Source of the DNA: Bostrychus sinensis
Lineage: Eukaryota; Chordata; Actinopteri; Gobiiformes; Eleotridae
Direction of reading: 5' to 3'
DNA: 64,000 nucleotides
Assembly (NCBI GenBank): GCA_020698575.1
Contig: CM036243.1
Location: forward strand, 40,028,207 to 40,092,206
Numbering within the stretch: position 1 is the stretch's first letter; the number at the start of each line of letters is the position of its first letter. The translations under genes were made by a program, and so were the position numbers. Shown here piece after piece: positions 10,035-22,000 of the stretch. The notes under the pieces were generated by a model. That model did not search any database. It was not told the DNA's origin and worked only from the letters and a program-made list of their open reading frames with translations.

Positions 10035-13000
10035 CTGATGGAGAGAAGACACAATACAGCAGCAGTTAGTCACCTGTCCACTCTGAACACATGGACTTAG
10101 TGGACTTTACACAAACTTGCTTTGATTTTTAAAGCAGTTTATTGGAACATATCTTTAAAATCCATGAAGTGAGCTAATTGTATGAGTGAGCATTTAATTG
10201 AGTTCTTCTTCTCCTGTTTATTGCTGTAGAACATAAAGCACGTCCTAAACCTCCAGCCTCTGACGTCACTACACAGGAGTTTATTCACTTCTCTGTGCTT
10301 CATGAGACACAGTTTCTTCTTTAAGGCTCAAAGACACATCACTGAGCGCCATGTGTTTTCTATGAGGACTCTGTTTCCCATAATGCATTGTTTGTTTAAC
10401 AAAAGGTCTTAAGACTTCATCACTTACACTTCCTGAGTCCTGGTGTTAACCACTGTGCTCCAGCAGGCTCCAGTCTGAAGGAAACACAGACATCACATCA
10501 TGTTCTTTGAGTCATGGCTCAGTGATGAATTTGCTGCTTTTCAGAACAAGCTGTCCACACATTTATTCAACTCAAATATGTTTTTATTATTAATCCTGCT
10601 CTTCTTCTGTAAATGTCCCAGACAATCTCAGAGCAGTGTGTGCAGCAGAGTGTGGTTGTTCTGTCACTAGAACATGTGGCTGAGAGGAGAACATCTAATA
10701 AAAGTACATTTGTTCAAACAGCTCTGACTAAAACAGTTCATATATCAGCAACAGTTTGAAAGAAGACATTTATCTGTTTTTATCAGTCATTTCTCTGAAT
10801 AATGTTGTATTGTTCCTGTCCTGTGTGCACTGGTGTGACTGTCTGACTAACACTTCCAGACGTATTTATTCATCTCTGGGACACTGATACAATGAAGACC
10901 TACAGCATTTCTGTCTCTGTCAGTGTTTTATGGATTAGCCTCACTCTGCTGTTTACACCGGGACCTCACTGTTTTCTGACACAGCCAGAGAGCTTCACCT
11001 GTGTTACACCCAGACCTGGGACTGACCAAGATCTGTGCCTGCAGGGGGCGCTGTGGCTGCACATTTTACTGTGCGTTTAATAAGAACTGCTTTCATCTTT
11101 AAATGGTTGCTTGGACACATGTCTTATCTTAATCTGTCCTTTCTGGACACATTGTCCACAGTTTGTGGTCTGTCCACAGAAAACACAAGTCACAAATCTG
11201 ACAGTGACAGCTGTTGTCAGAATCTGTGAGCGAGCCCTGACCTGGAGAAAGACGTCTGTGTGAAGTGGGACTGTTGGACGCTCACATCAACATCAGACTC
11301 AAACACACTTCTGTGTCTGTGGGATGTGTTTTTCAAATAAATGCATTAAACTGATTAAACTTTCCTCTCAGTGCCACCACCTCAGTCTCTCTGTAAATGA
11401 GGAGCTTTTAGGAGTCATTTATGTTTTTATTGAAGACAAATGCAGCTCATTTGGCTTCTATCTGATTTTATTAAACAGCCTACATTAAAATTATATTGTA
11501 CACATCATGTGTGTTGATATTTGACTTTATATTTTATATTTTCTTTATTAAATACATGAAAATAAGAGGCACAGGCCGATGGGTAAGAGCACAGAGGAGC
11601 TACTGGACTTCTGTGATGTCATTAAGTTCACCTCGTCCCGAGTCTGGACCTGGGTCTGGACCTGAGTACAGAAGTCCAGAGTTTGCAGACTGGGAGCTGA
11701 GCATGGTCTCTGGTCTCTGTTCTGGTGTTGAACCTCTGGACTGCTCTGCGTCTGAATGACCCATATCTGACCAGAAACTCCTCTCCTTCAGAGTTCAAAT
11801 CACTGCTGCCACCACTTCAGGTCATCAGGTTTCTGAGTTTACATCAGATCCTGCACCAGCATTGTTCCTTCATCTCAGAGTTAACTCAGCTCCACAGAGA
11901 AACCCAGGGTTAACCAAATCAAACCTGGCTCTCTTCAAACTAACCTAAAGCTCAGCAGTAAAAGGCCTGAGGTCCTGCTCATAGGCTCCACTTCCAGCCT
12001 CTCCAGGTCTCCCAGCTTCACTCTCTCTGTTGATCATTGACCACATTCACTGCTCTCTAGTTTTATTCAAATATTTTATATTCATTTGTGTGTTTTACTG
12101 AATTATTCTTATTGTTATTTTGAGGCACAAAGTGTCACAGTTTTCTTTAGATAAACCAAGCTGAAACACATATTTGGGGTTGTGTTGTTTAAGTCCTGGT
12201 TCTCCTCAGCCTCTGGACTGACTGATGACTGACTGTGTAAACAGCTGGATTGGAGAGGTGCACACAGTTAAAACCTTCCCAAGAGAGCTCCAGTTTTTAG
12301 CCATTTAATGCTCACATCTACACTTGTAATGAAACATGTTTGATAAATGAGAGTCATGATCCCAGAGCTGTCCTGACCTGAGAGTGTCCAGTCTGCAGTG
12401 GGGGTCCTCCTGTAGAGCAGACAGGAGCTTTACTCCTGTGTCTCCTGGATGGTTGTAGCTCAGGTCCAGGTCTCTCAGATGGGAGGGGTTGGACCTCAGA
12501 GCTGAGGCCAGAGAAGCACAGCCTTCCTCTGAGATCAGACAACCTGAGAGTCTGAGAACACACAACATTATACACAATCAGTCAAATAACAAGTCTCTTA
12601 TCTGCTTTAACAGGGGACAGTCCAGGAGCCACACAGTTCACTGCACTGTTGTCAGAGGAGGCTCTCAGTCATCCAGGTCATCATGACATACAGGTTTAGC
12701 ATTAAACACATCACCAGTCAAATTATATGTCTCTTATCTGCATTAGTAGGTCACACTGCAGCAGTTCACACAGTTTAATCAAGTCTGGTTCATTTGTTAA
12801 TCAGAAAGTTGGAGTCATGGTCTTTCTTTAAAAACCTGAACAAAGGCTTTTTTCATAGAATTGCTCCATTGTTTCTTTTCCATGGAGCGCCTGATTCTTA
12901 TTAATAAGTGAAGATCAAGACTTCCAAATGCAGTTTATACACAGAGCTAACAGAAACCCAAATCACTTTACCTTGAAATATTTCTGTAATGGGCCTGCAG

Positions 13001-16000
13001 TGTGTAATAATATATGATAACGTAAATATGGTCGGTGGCAGCTTTACAGAACAAAATATATTAGAAAAAAATAAAACACTGAACAGATTTCAGCTTCAGT
13101 GAATAAAAAATAGAAAAGTGGAAGTCAAACAGAAATTTCAGTGTATTTAATTTTTTTAATGGGAGTCAATGGTACTGATGTTTTGCCTGGAAATTCCAGA
13201 CTCATCTTAGAATCAATTCGATTTCTAGGGCGGAGCAAACCCGAATTAACGGACAGCGGAGTTAGCCAATCAGAAAATGGCGGACGTGACGTTAACAAAG
13301 TGACAAGAAAGTGAGAACGTAAACAAACGGAGTAGTGAAGCCACGAGGGAGGAACGAGGGAGTTATTTCAACATGGCTAGCGCTAGAGATGATGTGAACG
13401 AGTTGTGTCGGCGTTGCTGCAAAAACTTACGAATAAGTGGTGTTATTTGCAACTCCAGTTTAATTTTTGAAGCAAGTAAGTCACAAAAATCCCCACCTAT
13501 AGTGCAACGAGTTGCGGACTTGGGTCTTACTTTAAAATTAGACCAGAATAAATCGAAACGAATTTGCAACACGTGTGCAAATGTGGTTGGACGCCTGGAA
13601 CGGGATCTAGCCATTTTTTGCAAATGGCAACAGGATGAGTACACTATCATAGCCGAAACCGCAACATTGGAGGAAACAACCGAATCGGGGGAGAAACGTG
13701 AACGCTCAACACCTTCCAAAACACCAAGAGCACTGAAGAAAATACGCCGTAGTCCTCCCACTCAGTCTGCAACACGGTGAAGCATCACACAGGTAAACAT
13801 GTAGTATCCATATTAACATCTTTAATACGGATACTTTCCTTAAGCATAACGTACACGTTTATTTTATTGCCGTTGCTTGAACATGGTGAATGAATTAAAG
13901 CTACCATCTATGTATATAGCCGTGTTGGTGTAACCAATTTACAAATACTTAGTTATTGTTACTAAATTACAAATTAAGTAAGTAGTTAACGCATTATTGT
14001 GAAAATACTTAAATTACAGATACTAACATAATACTCAGTTACTTGCAAGTGAAAAGCTCACAAATATAACTTATTCTGTCAGGTAGATCAGCTGCAAAGT
14101 TGTTTCTCTTTTCTATTGTTATTATGTAATTTGAGGCATTTAAACAACTCATTTGTTGGTTACCTTATTTTAAATGCCATTAAAACAACACTAAAGCCCA
14201 TATTTGATCAATCTATACAATATTAAACCCAACTAATAATATTGTTACTCAGTTCAAAGGTGCATGCTCCCCCCCATCCCTCAACCCCTTTGTGCATCTC
14301 ACAGTGGGGGATCTTTTAACAAATGGTCATAGTAAGTTGCAAGACTTGTAACCAAATGTTTTTCACTTTCACAGGTCATTACTGAGTACCCAAGCAAAAC
14401 TGTTGTCAAGGTGTCTTCATCATCTGAAGCTGGGATCATTCAACACATCACTAATAAAAACTGGAAAACTGCAGCTCACTTGATTTCAACTCAAAAAGAA
14501 CTTTATGGGGCATTAAAATCAAAGATTCTCACTACCATCAGTGAAGAAAGTCAATTTCTGTCAAACCCAAACAACAACTGTATGCTGTGGAAAACATCGC
14601 CAGAAGACCTAAAGTCTTTTTCATTTGATAAGCTCCATGTGGACCTTGAGAACATGTCTCCTTTTTTATTATCCATCTTCCAAACTGTCAGTGGCAAAGA
14701 TCTACCAGTTACCTGTGCAGCACTTTCTATAGCACTACGAGGGAGACAACCCCGGATGTCAGCCTTTGCATATTACATAAACAGTATCTTGCAACATGGA
14801 GGTACAAAGAAGGCCGCCTTTAAAAGGTTGAGTAAAATGGCCATCACAACATCATATCAGCATGCAATCGGCAAACAAAAGGAACTGGCGGCCACCTGTG
14901 GAGAAAGACTCCAGGCCCTAAAAGTTTCCACTGAACTTTACTTGACCTCTGAAGCAGAAGGGCAATCTGTGGACATGGCAAGTGTGAATGAAAACATGGA
15001 GGACCTCACACTGGTGAAATACTTTTTACTTAAATTGAATGCAAAATAAATATGTATGTTGCTTTAGTTTGTATTTGATTAATCCAAATGTCCTATTTTA
15101 TGTTTTTTTTCTACAGATGACGATCATGAAAACAGAGATTCCTTCATCTTCAACCAACTGGCTGTCTCAGAGACTGCAGATGTGAATGCTCCCCCTGCTC
15201 CCACACAGACTGAGCCACCACCCGCTTACTCCATAACATTTGATAACAGACTTCTTCATGAAGGCTCACCAGCAATCGTCACTCACCAGCAATAAATCCC
15301 TCCACTGGATACATCACCTTGCTGTTGAAGATTGCATTCAAACAAGACACCTTAGCAATGTCAGGCCACTTACAGACATCAGCACTTTTGATCTTGGTCG
15401 ATCTCTCCCTGGATCAGAAACCCAAGCTCACATCCATAGAGAGTTTATTGTGTTAGGGAGCAGACTTCTGACTAAACATCTGGAGGCTTTAAAGGTGCTT
15501 TCACGGGTTGTCGTGCCTCACATTCCGCATGAATATTCTGAAGAAATGTCACTCCGCTCCACAGATGTATGTACAAATTAAACTTAATATTTTACAACAG
15601 AGATGCATATTTCATTTTCATTAATTAACAATATTGATTACAGTATCCCCTTGGACTGCTCTTCAAGAATGAAAACAAAACCGGGGATTTGACAGATGTA
15701 CTTTATCATCTTCAAAAAGAGTAAATTAATATTAACTAGAAATTTGTACTAGAAATATTTCTTTTACATTTTTTCGTGTATTTATGCTATCTCCCTGTCC
15801 AGGTATGTGCCAAGGGGACCACATGGCCTGGAGAAGGTGTTGGTAGGTGGTGACCGTCTAACTGAGGGTAACTGTCGTAATCTTCAATGGGCTTTTGCGG
15901 ATGGAGCTAACGAGGAAGATCGACTTGAAGGATTGGTTTTCAAATTTGAAGATTGGCATGCCATCAGGAATCTGCTAGAGGTATGTGATATTTCTAAATA

Positions 16001-19000
16001 CTTTTCTAAAAACTTTTCAGGAGCACTATTTTGATATTAAATGTGACTTCCCAGATCCACTACAAAATATTTTTCAATAAAACACCAAAGGATCATGGAA
16101 CACTTTTTTCAAACATTAATGTCTTAAGGTACATTTTAATTTTTATAGATGCATTCTTGGAGTGTGGTATGATAGTGTTTTTGCATGTTTGTCAAAGCAT
16201 GTTTTAATTGCATTTGTTTTGCATTTATTTTTATACAGTCTCTTCCAGTGCTTCCAAGGCAACATGAATTGTCTGGTTGCCCCATGAAATGATATTGCAG
16301 TCCTGCCACCATGAATTCGGCACAGTCTTTGTACTTTTTTTTAACTTATTTTTATTTTTATTACACTTTAAAATTACTAATTTCCAACAATATTTTTGAG
16401 CAGGTGTTCCAACGCTAAACAAGGCCCCAGTGCAGCCTACGATGCCTACAAACAATTCTTGAGGAAAGACACTTCAGCACTTTTCCTGGCTGCAGCTGTG
16501 GAGCACGTTGGACTTCAGGATTCGTCAGGTATATCATGTGTTTTTTCATGTAAAATTTAGATTATGTGACAGAAAAACAAAATATATATTTTTTGAATGT
16601 ATTTACTTTTTGTGTATACAGACACGCCAGAAGATTTTATTCCAGCTGGCATTACATCAGGATCTCAAACAGAACAGAGAACATGGCTGCATGAGAAAAC
16701 AGCTGAGGTGGTTGATAAATATGTCATGCAACCGGAAATGTTCAAGAAGGATGCTCACCCTAAAGTGCAGTTCTCTTGCCGCCAGCAAGGCTGTGGCAAG
16801 ACCTACATATATGAAAAGGCAAGGGAAACGGACGAACAGAAGATTCATAAGCTGGTGCTGTCCACCTCAACATCACCCTCATCAACAACATCTACAACCA
16901 AAATTGTTAAAAAAAAGACTGCATCAAAGAACACAGTGAAGCAAGGCTAGGCTTCAGCTTTCGGTTGTTAAATATGCTTGATGCTGTGAAAGAGGGAGAC
17001 GGAGAACGGCTGATGCGCCTTTATCAAGTTGCTCTCCTCTTCTATAAGGCCTACGGTCACACACAGTATGCATACAGCACTTTATTACTGACTTTACAAC
17101 TAAATGCCACACTGTCTCCTCGAATGGCACACAGTCTGAAATGGAACAGATTTTGGAATGCAAGAGGGGGGAGAGGGAAAAACATTCCGCTTGATTTGCA
17201 CTTGGAGCACATGAACAATTACTTGAAGTCATTTTTGAAAGGTCTTGGCCCAAATCTGTGTGAGAACTCTGCCAACAGGATCAGTAAGTCTATAGGGATC
17301 CTTAAGGAAATGATGGACAACACCGACAGGGAGCTGGAGGTTACCACACCAAGTGGTGTGCATCATACAACAGATGATGAGCAGGACATTGCAACTCTAG
17401 TGGCCATTTTCACAGAGAGAGAACTGTTCAAGTTCCAGCCAGGGAGAGAGTTCCAGTCATTTCCCTCTTTTCAGAAAGACTTGCTTGGGAGACTCAAGTA
17501 CACTGACCTGTGCCTCTGGATGCAAAAAAAAAATTAAAGACTGGAGAAACATTGCTTTCTAAAAAAAAAAACATATATAGTTCTGTACCAACAAATGTTT
17601 GCTGTTTTGTGCCATTTTCGAAGAATATCCAGAAATGTATAATTCACCCTCTTGTTGTACAAAGGTTTAAAGTGGTTGTGTTGGATGTGGTAACTATAAC
17701 ACCTTTGGTAAGTTATTTCAGATTGCCTTATTATATTTGATGCTTTTATGTGCTAACTATGCTAGTCTAACTTATTTTGCCAAATTATAAATTTACAAAA
17801 ATCCATGACTGATTGTAAATCAGAGAATTGAAATCAGAGATCAAACTATGGTCCAGACTCCGGACCATCCCAACATGGGATGGCATTGTTTTGTGTGCAA
17901 CGTGTTCCTCTGTTTTCTCTCAGCAGGTCACAGATAATATGTTTACCAAAAACATGTTTTCTAAATGAATGGAGACAGTGTAAACACAGCTCTGAATCCC
18001 CTCACATGTGGAGACTGATGTGAGGTATCACTGCTCCTACTGCCTCCACTCTGGGAAGGTAGATGGAATAACAAAATGGGAAAGTGCTGAGGGGAAAACA
18101 GGCATGGCCCAAAGCTCTGCCTGTACTGGAAACATCACAGCTGACACTGAGCCACCTGGACAACGCTGGCTCCTTTAAGAAGTTCTCCAACCCTCCACAA
18201 CAACCTCTGCTCCATCTCCGGCTTCTACAGCTCCCACTTGGATCAATGCCAGCCACTGCAGAAGGTTCCTGAGCCAGGGGACAACTTCTCATCAGTCGGA
18301 GACAAACAACAACTGTCCTCTCTGGACGTTGAGGACAACCAAACTGACCAAGAGGATCACCGCACTCACTGACTCTCGCAACAGTCAGGCTGCGTTGACC
18401 TGCACGAGCACAGGTGTGAGCCTAGCGCCGCTTGTGTTCACTCCGGTGAATTCACAATACACATACATTTGACAACGAGCAGAGCACACACCTCACAGGT
18501 TGTTACTGCAACTGAAGAACAACGACCAGACTCATCTTGCACATTTAACAAAAAGACTATGACATCTGAGCAGGACCTGATCCGGAGAGGGGCCAGGCGC
18601 AAAATCAGACATTGTAAATGGGCTTCGGGAAAAAGCCATACATGCAGCCAAACAAGTATCTCTCTCTCTATCTATCTGTCTATCTATCTATTTGTGTATG
18701 AGGCATTGCATGACTTTTTCTCACTTTTGTTTTACCTTTCCTTTAATATGTGAATGAAATTTTCCTACAATTGCATTATAGCTCAAAGGTTTAATCCTAC
18801 AAGGTTTTAAGTCTTACTTCTTGTACATAAGGAATTGTTTTGTCTGTTTGTGATTTCTTAATGAGGTATCATTTTAAACTGTGAGGGGTAATGATACTGA
18901 TGAATGGGGATTGACTTTATTTATTGATTAATATAAAAAGGGTTTTATTATAATCAAAAGGGAGGAAATGTGTTGGAAATTCATTAATTTCTGTGTTATC

Positions 19001-22000
19001 CTACTGTTATCCTATTATCTGAGCTTAGTGCTGTACAGGACAACAGCAGCGTAGCAGCTGTAAGGCCAAGGGATGTTGTGTCTTTGTGCACACGAGGCTA
19101 GGACATGGCGTCTTCTTAAAGATTAGAGCAAAAGTCTTCAGATATGCTTGTGACTCTGGGACACGTACTCTCTCCTGTGTATGTTTGGTATAAAACCTAC
19201 CTTCTGCTAAGGGGGGGTAGGACACTCTGCATCTCTCCTTTGTGCTGTGTTCTCCTTGTGCACAAGTAAAATAAAGACAACTTGCTGTTTGATCCAGACA
19301 CTGCCTTATAGTCAAGTATCTCAATCTAAAATTTCCATCACAGTGGTATTTAATATTTAACTTGTATTTTTTTACATCTTTTAGCTTGTACTGAAGTAGC
19401 TTTTCCAGCAATATTGCGTATGGTAACACATGATTTATGTTGTGCCATTCAATAAAAAGTTGTATAAGGCATTTTTGTTGAGAGAACATTTTACCATCAT
19501 ACAAAGAAAAATGCAAAAGTACTGTGAAATAGATTTGTTCTTGTAAATATATACAATATACAGTTTGTTACACAACTGGATTGTGAAAAACAATTATTAA
19601 TCTGAAACCTCTAAGACAGTGACTCCAGATTCTGAACTACTCGATGTGTGTACCTGCTCTGTGTTTTGCTCATCAAAATATCCTGTATAATAAACATCTG
19701 GAAAAATTACAGTATCAGGGGGCATAGAGGAAGGACTTGGACAGTTTGTAATGTCATCAAAAACTTCATTAATAATTTGGAGAATAGCGTGTGCATGTTT
19801 CAGGTTGAATATTGGTAGGTGTTTAATAATGCACTGAATATCAAAAATACTTTCACTGTGCTCTAAGACCAGATCAATCAGTTCATAGCCAAATCCAGTA
19901 CAAGCTGTTCTACTTGTGTACAATTTCTGATTGTCCTGAACTAGCGTTAATTGAAATTGCTCCAAGAGGTCCCTTAACAGCAACTTGTCTTCCTCCATCA
20001 CCTCTCTACTGACAAGATGAACTAAAATACTTGTTTGATCCAGTTCATACACCGGAGCAATCTCCTGGCAACCTTCTGGCTGGCATTTGCATACTGAGTG
20101 ACAATATGTGCAACACAGATGTCCTGGCATAATGGAAGTGGTATGTTCATCAAAATGGCTATACAGAGTCTCCCTAAAGCATGATTGTCTTTTGGTATTC
20201 AGCAGTTCCTTGACAACCTGATCCACCTTTGTGTGCTGTTTGATACAATAAATAACAGCATGTGACTGTTTGCCATCCCTGCCTGCCCTTCCAGTCTCCT
20301 GCACATTACTTTCCATATCTTCTGGAACACAATACAGAACCACATGTGATACTCTGGGAAAATTTAAACCCACTCCGAGGGCAGTAGTTGCAACGACAAC
20401 TCTACAGTTGCCCTCACCGCTTAATGATGAGAGCACTCTACTCTTATTTTGTGGTAGTGTTTTGCTGTGAAACATGCCTATAATCATGCTGTCTGCTTGG
20501 TGCAGAGGACCTCTTCCAACATAACAAACATCACCCAGTTCAGCTTTTAGATAACAGAATATTCTACCAACAGTTTTTAAAGTCCAGCAATAAATAATAA
20601 CAGGTGACATAGTAGTTCCCTTTTCTTTGACTTCCTGCACTATCCAGTCCATACAGTTCAGCTGAGGTCCAGATATATGAATCAATCCAAGTCTGATGTT
20701 GTTCCGATTTGGGCTTTCAATCACAGTCACTGCTTTTTCGAGGTGAAGCTGTCTTATCACTCTGGCTCTTGACTGGACATCAGCAGAGGCGGTTAGCGCC
20801 ATAACAGGTGTCCCTGCAAGAAATGATGTAAAATTGTTATAAATAAGCTACTATAATTCACTGACATTTCATTCATGCATGTTCTTTATTTCATGTTTAA
20901 TTAGTTATTAGCAGTAGTGGAAAGTAACAAAGTGCAAAAGTAAAAGTGCAGTACTTAAGTGAAATATTTAGGTGTCTGTACATACCTACATCTTAATGTG
21001 AATAAATTTTACTTTAACCTCATTACATTTTACAGTACATATCTGTATTTTGTACTCAACTAAAATTTTTGAAAAGCGAAAAAAGTAAATTTTGGTTTAT
21101 TTATTATGGATTGCCCCTTTAGATGAATCATCTCTTTTTCAGGAGGCTTCTTTTCATTTGAAGTGTTATGTTTTAGCACATACATAATGCATATACTTCT
21201 TGAGTTCAAGTCTTAGCTTTGATTAAAATACATAATATGTCCAGACACATTGAGAAATTGATTGACACTAATATTTCTGAAAACACTTTCAAATTTTACT
21301 CTAAAGGTATAATTTTAGACATGTACTTTTAAAGTTCTACTTTCACTTAAGTATATATTTGCTTGTGTGTCTGTACTTTTATTTTACCACTGGTTAATAG
21401 AATCCTAACCTGGCTTGACAATGGACCGCAATTCTCCCAGTCTGGCAAAACACTCCCTGAAGGCACTTTTCTGTCCTTTCTCAGCCAGTCCCCTGTTTAA
21501 AAAAAAAAAAGTAAATAGAACATAAATGTTAGAAAGAAATTAGTTGTTGCCAGAATTCCATTATTGCATCTCATTGTTTATCAAATGTGTAGTTTTCTAT
21601 TATACATCTAAAATCTTACCATTTGTAAGTGAGATGAACCTCATCAACCACGATGCCAACCAGCTCCTTCAGGTTAGATAGCAAGCGCCGCCATTTCTCA
21701 TTCAACAGCCAAGCCTCTGGGCTGCCGAACAATAACTCTGCTTTACTGCTGAAAATTTCCTCATCGCTGTTTACTCCTAACTGCATCGCGGTAACTCCGA
21801 GTTTGGAGGCCTCGGTTACCTGCTGCTCCATAAGTGCAAGTAGAGGAGACACCACGACAACAACAGGAGTTGCATACAAGCACATCTTCTTTGCAATGAG
21901 TGGGGCAAACTGATAAATTAAGCTCTTTCCAAAGCCAGTGGGCAGCAACGCGAAAACATCTTTTTTTAAAATAAAGGCTTCTAGTGCTGTAAGCTGCTGT

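Noticed and set aside
10892..11080. Possible small secreted protein with signal peptide
   Set aside because: The hydrophobic start is plausible, but there is no further domain, cysteine pattern or exon support; it lies inside an NLR intron.
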